Shown here one piece after another: positions 1-5,555 of a stretch of DNA of 5,555 bases. The notes below the pieces were generated by a model, which did no database searches, was not told where the DNA came from, and saw only the letters and a program-made list of their open reading frames with translations. Within the stretch, counting starts at the first letter, position 1; the number at the start of each line of letters is the position of its first letter. Source of the DNA: Acidobacteriota bacterium (GTDB lineage Bacteria > Acidobacteriota > Terriglobia > Terriglobales > Acidobacteriaceae); the NCBI GenBank assembly GCA_021810815.1, contig JAJZHR010000192.1:1-5555 (forward strand), read 5' to 3'. The position numbers and the translations under genes are program-made.

Positions 1-60
1 AGCGTAAAGACGTGGCAGCAAAACCAGACGCAGCATGAGTGCCGCAGCAGCGTCCGGCAT
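1..60 (-). CDS. Possible start of a downstream gene, cut by the left window edge
   Basis: An ATG at 60-58, 15 nt after the stop of the SCO-like gene, opens a frame that stays open to the window edge, giving only 20 residues. The fragment begins MPDAAAALMLRLVLLP, an Ala/Leu-rich, hydrophobic stretch that could be an N-terminal membrane anchor or signal sequence. No strong Shine-Dalgarno precedes it. A second in-frame ATG lies at 36-34. The close spacing suggests a fourth cistron of the same operon, but 60 bases are too few to identify a family, and the open frame could be chance. I do not recognise it. Confidence 0.3.
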   Translation of the reverse strand, partial: MPDAAAALMLRLVLLPRLYA

Positions 61-75
61 AGCTCTGACAGCGGG

Positions 76-999
76 TCAGCCCACCGCTTTCTTCACCACG
101 TCGATCACCTCCGCCGGCTTCCAGTCGTTGCTCGGATACCATGCCAGCACTTTGCCGTCCGCTCCCACCACCACGGTCGAGAGCGAGTGCGTCAGCGTCC
201 CCTTCTCACCCGCCGTCACGCCCACATCGAAGTAGCTTGTCAGCTTCGGCAGTTCGCTCTTGCTTGGCGCAGCGAACGTCCAGTGCGCAAACGTCTCCTT
301 CGTGTAGAGGCCCGTGTACGCCCCTCCATAGCTGCGCAGCACCACAGGCTTGTCATACACCGGATCGAAGCTGATGCTCAGCAGGTGGGTCTTCGCCTTC
401 AGCGCTGGATTCGCCGAAAGCGCCTTGTCGATCTCCGCGAAGTTGCGGCTCATCCTCGCGCAGTAGTCCGACAAAGGGCAGCGCGTGTAGATGAACGTGA
501 TCAGCAGCACCTTGCCCTTGAACTGGCCGATGCTGATCTGCTTCCCGCTCTGATCCAGCAGTTTGAAGTCCGGCACGGCGTCGCCCGCCGTGGGCACATG
601 GTACTGTGTTGGCGGCACGTAGTCCGGCCTGGCCTGCGCCACCACCACGATCTCGTCCAGCAGCGGGTCGGCCCCATCGCCGCCCACCAGCAGCTTCCCT
701 GTGATCACGTCTCCGGGGTGCAGCTCGCTCAGGATCGCGGGCGTCTTCAGCTTGTAGGGCATGGTCATCGCGTCCATGAAGCCCTTGATCTCGTCCGCAT
801 CCAGCGTCACTTCTCCCGCCGCAGGGTTGGTCGAAACCACCTTGCCGCGCACACGGTAGACCTTCGCCACGCCCACTGCGACCTGCTGCTGCGGCGCGGG
901 CGCGCTCTTCTTGCATCCGATAAAGCCAGCCCCCGCCGCCACAGCAGCCGCAGCAAGCGACCAGGCCGCCACCCGCCGCCAAACAAACCCAGTTGCCAT
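76..999 (-). CDS. SCO1/SenC family lipoprotein with N-terminal CusF-like copper-binding domain
   Basis: This is a predicted membrane-anchored, periplasm-facing copper protein of 307 residues from the ATG at 999. Residues 1-28 form a lipoprotein signal with the lipobox FIGC (Cys29 lipidated). A CusF-like domain spans about residues 46-120, with the family hallmark GFMDAMTMPYKL (Met75, Met78, Met80). A SCO/thioredoxin-like domain fills about 136-307, with FIYTRCPLSDYC (Cys174, Cys180), SISFDPVYDKP, and the conserved metal-ligand His in GTLTHS (His271). SCO proteins deliver copper to the CuA site of cytochrome c oxidase or act as thiol-disulfide reductases; CusF domains bind Cu(I). The Cys pair is spaced CxxxxxC rather than the classical CxxxC. 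The position equivalent to E. coli CusF His36 is Ala68. ATGs at 1026 and 1014 are alternative starts; 999 was chosen because it gives a compact lipoprotein signal with GGGGGAG just upstream, although that spacing is short. The gene follows the receptor stop by 11-38 bp, so co-transcription is likely. Identity is firm; the substrate is inferred. Confidence 0.93.
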   Translation of the reverse strand: MATGFVWRRVAAWSLAAAAVAAGAGFIGCKKSAPAPQQQVAVGVAKVYRVRGKVVSTNPAAGEVTLDADEIKGFMDAMTMPYKLKTPAILSELHPGDVITGKLLVGGDGADPLLDEIVVVAQARPDYVPPTQYHVPTAGDAVPDFKLLDQSGKQISIGQFKGKVLLITFIYTRCPLSDYCARMSRNFAEIDKALSANPALKAKTHLLSISFDPVYDKPVVLRSYGGAYTGLYTKETFAHWTFAAPSKSELPKLTSYFDVGVTAGEKGTLTHSLSTVVVGADGKVLAWYPSNDWKPAEVIDVVKKAVG

Positions 1000-1037
1000 A
1001 TCTCCCCCGCTCATCGCGCGATGCATTCCCCTTCAGC

Positions 1038-3332
1038 TTATTCCTTTCCGAACAGGCTTTTGTAGTGGAAGCGGTAGCGCACCTCAGCATATATCTCCCG
1101 CGGCGCGTTGTAATGGAAGCCGCCGAAGGTGAGGCTGTTGTCCAGCAGGACGCGGTGGTTGGTGACATTGGTCGCGTCGATGGAAGCCGTGACGCGCTCG
1201 CCGAAGGTCTTGCCAAGCGAAAGGCTGAGGCTCGTGTCGTGGGGAAGGTATTCGCCGGGATATTCGGCGTTGGGGTCGCCGTTGCTGAAGCCCGATCCGT
1301 AGTAGAGATTGGTCGAGGCATACACCTTCCCCGGGAGCGACGCATTGAAGCCGACGTTCAGCGTGTTTCTCTGGTCGTGGTCCAGAGGCGTGTAGTTGAA
1401 TCCGGCATCGCATTGCGGCGCGCTGAAGGGATAGCAGACCAGGCCGCCGGTGATGGCGCCTCTCTGCTCGGCAAGCTGGTTCGAGTAGGCCAGATGCGCC
1501 TGCCCGAACCTCCACTGGGTCGGCGAGTGGATCGTCAGTTCCCATCCCTGGATCAGCACCCCATCCACGGTGACGGGAAAGAAAATATTCGATTCGCCCA
1601 CATTCGAGTGGTCCAGAAAATTGTTCGCCCGCGTCTCGAAATTGTCCGCGTCCAGCAACCATCCGCGGAAAGGTATCTGCACACCGAACTGGTGCTCCTC
1701 GTCCCGCTCGCCGCGCAAAGGAAGAAAGCTCGTATTGGCGCTGTTCGCATAGCCAAGGAGAGGGCCGGACGCGGTGAGCAGCGGCGGCGGCTGGTAGTAG
1801 CGCCCATAGAAGCCGCGGAAGACCCAGTCGAGCCTGGGTATTTGCAGAGCGATTCCGAAGCGGGGCTCGTTCGCCACCTCCGCGACGTCCGCATTGAACT
1901 GCGATGCGCGCAAGCCCGCGATCAGTGTCAGCCAGCGCGCGGCCTTGTAGTTGTCGGAGATGTACTCCTCCGTCAGGCCCGCCGCAGCTCCCTCTCGAAT
2001 CGAGAAATTCCTGAAGCTGCCATCGTTGAACACGGAGCCGAAGACATAGCTGTCATGCTGGCCAAAGGAGTAGAAGCCCGCCTGCAGCGTGTTGTTGGCG
2101 ATTTGCGTGGTCACTGAAGCCTGCATCCCCGCGTAGTTCGAGGCGCGGTCGGACGTAGTCGCCACCGGCAGATCGTTGGGGTTCGGGTCGTAATTCGCGC
2201 TGTTGTAGTGGTAGTAGGGCGAAACCTGCAGCATGGTGGAGCCGTTGAACGTATGCGCCCAGGTGAAGGCTGAAAAGCCGTCCACCTCATGCTGCCCGTC
2301 CCTCAGCCCGCTGGAGTCGTACTGTTGATTCTCGTAATCCTTCGGATTCGGATCGTAGGGGATCTGGAAATAATCCGCCCGCAACTGCGATACCAGCCGG
2401 AACTGGTCGCGCGGCGTGCGGTTGTACACCAACGAGGAGAAGCCTCCATAGCCATTCGCAGCGTCATGGTACGCCTTCGAGATCGGTGGCATCAGACCGT
2501 AGTCCGTCCTGTTGCCGTTCAGGCTGGCGTAGTAGGCGAACTTCTCCTTGTGGCTGCCAAAGTTGATCTGATCGTTCGTCTGCAGAAAGCTGCCCGCGCT
2601 CATAAAAAGCTCGGCCTCGTTGTCGCGCTCGAAGCCGGTGCGGGGCGAGATATCGAAACTGCCGTAGGTGCGGTCGCCCACATCGGCGTTGTAGCTGCCG
2701 CGCTGGACTTCAAGATAGTCGATGTCCTTGGGATCGATCTGCGGGCCGAGGTTGCTGGCGATATTCGTGTTCGGTATCTCGACGCCGTCGATCTCCCAGC
2801 TCACCTGGTGGCCACCGCGCACATGCAGCATGTCATGCACCATGTACGCCCCCGGAACATAATCCGTGATCATCGACATGCTGTCCGAGCGGTCCGCCCC
2901 CGGGGTCCTGGCAATGTCCATGCGATTCACCAGCGTAGTCGGCGTCACAGAATTGACATTCGCCACATCTGTTTGCGACGTCACCTCGATCGACTGCTTC
3001 ACGCTCCCCACCTGCAACTGGAAGTGAAGGATCGGCGAGGAGCCGGAGAACACCGTCACCGTTTGCCGCAGCGTGTCGAAGCCATTGCCGGAGATGCTCA
3101 CCGTGTAGTCGCCGAGCGGCAACGTGAGCAGGGAGAAATAGCCGTCCTGGTTGGTCTGGACGGTCTGCTTGTAGGCCGAGTTCGCGGCCTGCACCACAAC
3201 CATCGCATTGCTGACTGGCCGATGCTGCGGATCATGCACAATCCCTTGCAGCTCTCCAAACACAGTGGCCCCCGCCGGCAAAGCAGCAAGGCACACGCTC
3301 GCCGCCAGCAAAATCAACTTCCAAATCCGCAT
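1038..3332 (-). CDS. TonB-dependent outer-membrane receptor with N-terminal carboxypeptidase-regulatory-like domain
   Basis: This is a 764-residue outer-membrane beta-barrel transporter, expected to take up a bound ligand using TonB-ExbBD energy. Residues 1-22 are a Sec signal peptide (MRIWKLILLAASVCLAALPAGA). A carboxypeptidase-regulatory-like beta-sandwich spans about 26-110 (GELQGIVHDPQHRPVSNAMV, NQDGYFSLLTLPLGDYTVSISG). The plug spans about 115-235, including HVRGGHQVSWEIDGVEIPN and LEVQRGSYNADVGDRTYGSF. The rest is a barrel rich in alternating aromatic strands, with its last strand IYAEVRYRFHY near the C terminus. The plug carries a Met/His cluster at 164-175 (MVHDMLHVRGGH). Cys633 and Cys641 lie in a probable extracellular loop and could form a disulfide. 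The frame stays open upstream to an ATG at 3434, but 3332 is preferred because it gives the signal peptide directly and has AAGGGAGAG upstream. No TonB box is recognised. Neighbours suggest copper as substrate; siderophore, sugar or peptide ligands remain possible. Confidence 0.96.
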   Translation of the reverse strand: MRIWKLILLAASVCLAALPAGATVFGELQGIVHDPQHRPVSNAMVVVQAANSAYKQTVQTNQDGYFSLLTLPLGDYTVSISGNGFDTLRQTVTVFSGSSPILHFQLQVGSVKQSIEVTSQTDVANVNSVTPTTLVNRMDIARTPGADRSDSMSMITDYVPGAYMVHDMLHVRGGHQVSWEIDGVEIPNTNIASNLGPQIDPKDIDYLEVQRGSYNADVGDRTYGSFDISPRTGFERDNEAELFMSAGSFLQTNDQINFGSHKEKFAYYASLNGNRTDYGLMPPISKAYHDAANGYGGFSSLVYNRTPRDQFRLVSQLRADYFQIPYDPNPKDYENQQYDSSGLRDGQHEVDGFSAFTWAHTFNGSTMLQVSPYYHYNSANYDPNPNDLPVATTSDRASNYAGMQASVTTQIANNTLQAGFYSFGQHDSYVFGSVFNDGSFRNFSIREGAAAGLTEEYISDNYKAARWLTLIAGLRASQFNADVAEVANEPRFGIALQIPRLDWVFRGFYGRYYQPPPLLTASGPLLGYANSANTSFLPLRGERDEEHQFGVQIPFRGWLLDADNFETRANNFLDHSNVGESNIFFPVTVDGVLIQGWELTIHSPTQWRFGQAHLAYSNQLAEQRGAITGGLVCYPFSAPQCDAGFNYTPLDHDQRNTLNVGFNASLPGKVYASTNLYYGSGFSNGDPNAEYPGEYLPHDTSLSLSLGKTFGERVTASIDATNVTNHRVLLDNSLTFGGFHYNAPREIYAEVRYRFHYKSLFGKE

Positions 3333-3336
3333 GCAA

Positions 3337-3345
3337 CTCTCCCTT
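3337..3345 (-). promoter_or_regulatory. Ribosome binding site of the TonB-dependent receptor
   Basis: On the minus strand AAGGGAGAG lies just before the ATG at 3332. The GGAG core ends 6 nt from the start codon, an optimal spacing. It decides between this start and the upstream in-frame ATG at 3434, which would add 34 residues, rich in Arg, Ser and Cys, ahead of a good signal peptide. Confidence 0.75.
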
Positions 3346-3350
3346 TTCCG

Positions 3351-3367
3351 GCAGCCATTTTGGCTGC
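3351..3367 (-). repeat. Small intercistronic hairpin upstream of the receptor RBS
   Basis: A perfect inverted repeat, GCAGCCA-AAA-TGGCTGC as read on the minus strand, makes a 7-bp stem with a 3-nt loop. It ends 5 nt before the AAGGGAGAG ribosome binding site. No T-run follows, so it is not a typical intrinsic terminator. It could be an mRNA processing or stability element between the small-protein and receptor cistrons, or affect ribosome access. The structure is seen directly; function is inferred. Confidence 0.4.
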
Positions 3368-3486
3368 GTCTCAAGGCCTGCGAGGCAGAGAGCGCATCTT
3401 GAAGACGGCAAGGCGAACGCCGGCTCCCGGACACGGCAACTTCATTCTCAGCGGCCTGTCCCGTCCTGCTGGATTAGTGCGCTTTG

Positions 3487-3861
3487 CTATGCGGCGGGAG
3501 GAGCGCGGGGGTTGCGCTGAGAACGGCCCCGGAGAGCAGGGCGAAGGAATGGAAGCTGGCACGAGAGCCGGGACGCCTGCAGGATCGCGCTCAGTCCGCT
3601 GCTCGAACCGGCCAATGCAGACGCGCTGCTCAGGCTTTGCGCCTCCATGCGATAGGGACAGGCAGGCCCCTGAAGTGCCGCGCCGCGCTCCTTGGCGGCT
3701 GCAACCATCCGCTCATGCTGCGACATCAGGCAGTGGTGGGCACCGTTCGCGCGACAGCACGCCGGAAGAGCATCCTCCTGCCAGGCCGCAGCCAGCAGCG
3801 GAGACGCAGGCTGCAACATCGCAGCGAACAGCAACAGAAAAATTGTCGCCAGCTTCCGCAT
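3487..3861 (-). CDS. Small secreted Cys/His/Met protein, putative metal (copper) binding
   Basis: The product has 124 residues. An N-terminal Sec signal peptide (MRKLATIFLLLFAAMLQPASPLLAAA, cleavage near residue 26) points to export. The mature part opens with a dense cluster of possible metal ligands: Cys35-Cys36, His42-His43-Cys44, Met46, His49 and Met52 (CCRANGAHHCLMSQHERM), followed by CPYRM (Cys68, Met72) and Cys101. The C terminus is basic and Pro-rich (QRNPRAPPAA). I associate the CCR-x-NG-x-HHC plus CPY pattern and the basic Pro-rich tail with unnamed secreted proteins of Acidobacteriota, from memory only. It is the first gene of the minus-strand cluster, 154 bp ahead of the TonB-dependent receptor. 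No strong Shine-Dalgarno is seen; GAG lies 2 nt before the ATG. Copper binding is inferred from ligand type and neighbours; zinc or a disulfide-stabilised role is possible. Antisense frames over this region are weaker candidates. Confidence 0.72.
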   Translation of the reverse strand: MRKLATIFLLLFAAMLQPASPLLAAAWQEDALPACCRANGAHHCLMSQHERMVAAAKERGAALQGPACPYRMEAQSLSSASALAGSSSGLSAILQASRLSCQLPFLRPALRGRSQRNPRAPPAA

Positions 3862-3877
3862 AGCTCAATACTACATG

Positions 3878-3907
3878 CCACGCGCCGCACCTCGAATCCA
3901 CGCGCCG
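3878..3907. repeat. Pair of 10-bp direct repeats just upstream of the small secreted protein gene
   Basis: CCACGCGCCG occurs at 3878-3887 and again at 3898-3907, a 20-bp period, which is about two helical turns. The pair lies 17-46 bp upstream of the ATG at 3861, where a repressor or activator of the minus-strand cluster could bind. The repeats are seen directly; an operator role is inference, and short GC-rich repeats can arise by chance in such DNA. Confidence 0.35.
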
Positions 3908-3973
3908 AGCGCCGAAACCGAGTGGGCGCGCGTCCCAAGCATGAGTCTTCGCCCGAAATTCGAATCGGGTGCC

Positions 3974-4007
3974 CCATTCATCGCCCACTCATCGCGATGA
4001 GTGGGCG
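3974..4007. repeat. Perfect 26-bp palindrome with an extra half-copy (REP-like intergenic repeat)
   Basis: Positions 3982-4007 form a perfect inverted repeat with no spacer; the half-site is CGCCCACTCATCG and the centre is TCGCGA. Directly to its left, CCATTCATCGC (3974-3984) is a one-mismatch tandem copy of CCACTCATCGC (3985-3995). The 9-mer GAGTGGGCG also occurs at 3920-3928. The element lies in the middle of the divergent intergenic region, away from both start codons. Tandem plus inverted copies of one short unit are typical of REP or MITE-like dispersed elements, and I recall similar sequences in Acidobacteriaceae genomes. It lacks a following T-run, and there is no gene end nearby for a terminator to serve. 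Confidence 0.6.
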
Positions 4008-4042
4008 TGCCAGGCGCCCCGTGTCTTGGCGGGTGGGCCCAA

Positions 4043-4061
4043 GTCTGAAGCAGGTCTGAAG
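4043..4061. repeat. Pair of 8-bp direct repeats, possible operator
   Basis: GTCTGAAG occurs at 4043-4050 and 4054-4061, an 11-bp period close to one helical turn. The pair lies 20-38 bp upstream of the TATAAA at 4081, overlapping where a -35 region would be. This would suit a protein binding two sites on the same DNA face. The repeat is seen directly; a regulatory role is inference. Confidence 0.3.
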
Positions 4062-4080
4062 ATAGATCACCCCCGGCAGG

Positions 4081-4086
4081 TATAAA
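4081..4086 (+). promoter_or_regulatory. Possible -10 element for the DNA repair gene
   Basis: TATAAA matches 5 of 6 bases of the TATAAT consensus and stands out in this GC-rich region. It lies 25 bp before the ATG at 4112, which would give a short leader of about 19 nt. No good TTGACA-like -35 box is found 16-19 bp upstream; the best is CTGAAG at 4056-4061, which matches only three positions. The promoter is therefore weak, activator-dependent or misassigned. Confidence 0.3.
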
Positions 4087-4111
4087 GTCTTCATAGGTCC
4101 CTCGCTCACAA

Positions 4112-5555
4112 ATGCCAAACGCGACGCAACCGGAGCGCAGTTCCCAGCGCCACCTCCTGCCCATGCAGGTGGAGCTTGCGCTGAAGCGCGGAGCGACCAT
4201 CCTCACGGCCAACCAGAGAGCGGCTCGCACCCTGCGGCGCGCCTTCGCAAGCCTCCAGCTCCAGCAATCGCAACCCGTCTGGACGCCCCCGGCCATTCTC
4301 AGTTGGAACGCATGGACCAACTCCCAATGGCAGCGGCTGCTGCTCGACGGAGCGGAGGATCGCCTTCTGCTCTCGCAGCCCCAGGAGCACGCCATCTGGG
4401 CCAGCATCATCGGCTCCGACAAAAACGTACAGACGCTCCTGCGCCACGACGCACTCGCCGACCTGGCACAGCGCGCATGGCTCTCCCTCGCCACGATTCG
4501 CGGTCTGCATCGCCTGCGCGACTGCAACGGCAGCCTGGACGCGGAGACGTTCGGCCGCTGGGCCGTCGAGTTCGACCGCCGCTGCAAGCGCGAGCGCTGG
4601 CTCTCCAGCTCCCAGCTCGATCTGGCGCTCAGCGACCACCTCCTCTCCGGACAGCTCGCCATCGCCGAGCCAGCACTGGCCCTCGTCGGCTTCGACCGCC
4701 TCACCCCCGCCCAGGAAGCCCTGTGCATCGCTCTCCGCCCCGCGCGAATCCCCTGCGAACATCTCCCCCTCGCGGCCGATCCCGAAAAGCGAACGCTCGT
4801 CGTCGCCGAGGACACCGAAGAGGAAGCCTACGCTGCCGCATGGAACGCCCGCGCCCTGCTGGAGGAGAACCCGCAGGCGCGCATCGCCGTCATCCTGCCA
4901 GACGTTGCCGCGCGGCGCAGCGAACTCGAGCGCGCCTTCCGCCATGTGCTCGCTCCCGAACTCGACGGCATCTCCGCAGCCTCCACGCCGCCGCCCTTCG
5001 AGTTCTCGCTCGGCAAGCCGCTCGCCCGCCTGCCGATGACCTCCACCGCTCTGACCATCCTGCTCTGGGCCAGCCAGCCCCTTCCCTTTGCGCAATGCTC
5101 CCACCTGCTGCTCTCGCCCCACTTCGGCAGCGGCGGCGCCGACCTGAACGCCCGCGCCGAACTGGACGAATACCTGCGCCGCAAGTCCAACCTCCTCCAG
5201 CCAGAGGTCTCCATCGACTGGCTGATCGCAAAGCTCGAAAACCAGCCGCGCCTCGATTCCCTCCGCCAAGGCCTGACCTCCGCCCTGCGCATCGCACGCG
5301 AGGCAGGCCTTCAGCGGCCCCGGAAAGGCCTCGCCGGATCCCAGAAAAGCCCCGGCAGCAGCACCAAAAGCCACTCCGAATGGGCTGCCGTCATGCAGGC
5401 TGTTCTCGCCTCCGTCGGCTGGCCCGCCACGCGTACACTCGACAGCGCGGAATTCCAGCTTCTCCGCAAATGGCAGGGCCTGCTCGACCAGCTCGCAACC
5501 CTCGACTTCGCCGACCTGGCCACAGACGCTCTGAATACCTCCTCCCGCAGCAATC
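4112..5555 (+). CDS. AddB/RecB-like DNA repair protein (TIGR03623-type), N-terminal part, cut by the right edge
   Basis: An open frame of 481 codons runs without a stop to the window end. An in-frame TAG at 4094-4096 limits the N terminus, and 4112 is the first ATG; Met18 at 4163 is an alternative. Hallmarks of the 'probable DNA repair protein' family are visible: TILTANQRAARTLRRAF (29-45), WTPPAILSWNAWTNSQWQRLL (57-77), LLSQPQEHAIWASII (86-100), a LVGFDRLTPAQEAL segment (191-204), TEEEAYAAAWNARALLEENP followed by IAVILPD (235-264), FEFSLGKPLARLP (296-308) and SVGWPATRTLDSAEFQLLRKWQGLLDQLATLDF (434-466). These proteins have an inactive UvrD/AddB-like helicase fold followed by a C-terminal PD-(D/E)XK nuclease, and are usually 800-900 residues long, so the nuclease half lies outside the window. 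No GxxGxGKT Walker A is present in the visible part, as expected for the family. A RecB/UvrD-like partner gene often follows; that cannot be seen here. The Shine-Dalgarno is weak (AGG 14 nt upstream). Confidence 0.85.
   Translation, partial: MPNATQPERSSQRHLLPMQVELALKRGATILTANQRAARTLRRAFASLQLQQSQPVWTPPAILSWNAWTNSQWQRLLLDGAEDRLLLSQPQEHAIWASIIGSDKNVQTLLRHDALADLAQRAWLSLATIRGLHRLRDCNGSLDAETFGRWAVEFDRRCKRERWLSSSQLDLALSDHLLSGQLAIAEPALALVGFDRLTPAQEALCIALRPARIPCEHLPLAADPEKRTLVVAEDTEEEAYAAAWNARALLEENPQARIAVILPDVAARRSELERAFRHVLAPELDGISAASTPPPFEFSLGKPLARLPMTSTALTILLWASQPLPFAQCSHLLLSPHFGSGGADLNARAELDEYLRRKSNLLQPEVSIDWLIAKLENQPRLDSLRQGLTSALRIAREAGLQRPRKGLAGSQKSPGSSTKSHSEWAAVMQAVLASVGWPATRTLDSAEFQLLRKWQGLLDQLATLDFADLATDALNTSSRSN

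Noticed and set aside
187..1065. Plus-strand open frame of 292 codons over the SCO gene
   Set aside because: It is Arg/His-rich with no recognisable domain and lies antisense to a gene with clear CusF and SCO motifs; GC-rich codon use creates such frames.
993..2117. Plus-strand open frame of 374 codons over the TonB receptor
   Set aside because: It is antisense to the receptor barrel, is rich in Arg and Val, and shows no domain or ribosome binding site.
3316..3360. Possible 14-codon upstream frame (ATG at 3360-3358) overlapping the receptor start
   Set aside because: It has no Shine-Dalgarno and its start lies inside the hairpin; overlap with the receptor start is probably chance.
3333..3434. 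N-terminal extension of the TonB receptor to the ATG at 3434
   Set aside because: The extension is Arg/Ser/Cys-rich, would bury the signal peptide, and the internal start at 3332 has a well-spaced Shine-Dalgarno.
2289..3863. Plus-strand open frame of 524 codons
   Set aside because: It spans antisense of the receptor, the gap and the small gene; its composition (Arg/His/Val, later Arg/Pro/Gly) is that of a shadow frame, and it crosses unrelated genes.
3868..3873. TAGTAT on the minus strand as a -10 box for the small secreted protein
   Set aside because: It matches only 4 of 6 consensus bases, has no -35 partner, and would place the transcript start almost at the ATG.
3952..3969. Inverted repeat CCCGA...TCGGG
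   Set aside because: The stem is only 5 bp with an 8-nt loop and no T-run, too weak to call as a terminator or operator.
4106..5374. Minus-strand open frame of 422 codons (and a 314-codon one at 3871-4815)
   Set aside because: These are antisense to the DNA repair gene, whose plus-strand translation matches a known family along its length; the antisense products are Gly/Ala/Glu- or Ser/Arg-rich without motifs.

Overview
The window is GC-rich, densely coding DNA that most likely comes from an Acidobacteriota (Terriglobia-type) chromosome. This is inferred from three things: a TonB-dependent receptor with an N-terminal carboxypeptidase-regulatory-like domain, a small secreted CC/HHC protein of a kind I associate with that phylum, and an intergenic palindromic repeat resembling repeats I remember from Acidobacteriaceae. 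No 16S or other phylogenetic marker is present, so the assignment is tentative.

Layout. Positions 1-3861 hold a minus-strand cluster, read right to left. It starts with a 124-residue secreted Cys/His/Met protein (3861-3487). After a 154-bp gap with a small hairpin and a good ribosome binding site comes a 764-residue TonB-dependent outer-membrane receptor (3332-1038). Then, after 11-38 bp, comes a lipoprotein with a CusF-like copper-binding domain fused to a SCO1/SenC thioredoxin-fold domain (999-76). A possible further gene start (60-1) runs off the left edge. Positions 3862-4111 are a 250-bp divergent intergenic region with a perfect 26-bp palindrome, two kinds of short direct repeat and a possible promoter. 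From 4112 to the right edge a plus-strand gene encodes the N-terminal 481 residues of an AddB/RecB-like, helicase-fold DNA repair protein of the 'probable DNA repair protein' (TIGR03623-like) type.

How the genes may work together. The three complete minus-strand genes share a metal, probably copper, theme: a small Cys/His/Met protein, an outer-membrane importer whose plug carries a Met/His cluster, and a periplasm-facing lipoprotein joining a Cu(I)-binding domain to a copper metallochaperone of cytochrome oxidase assembly. The most interesting reading is a compact copper acquisition and delivery operon. The domain assignments are firm; the joint pathway is inference. The repair gene is divergently transcribed and probably unrelated.
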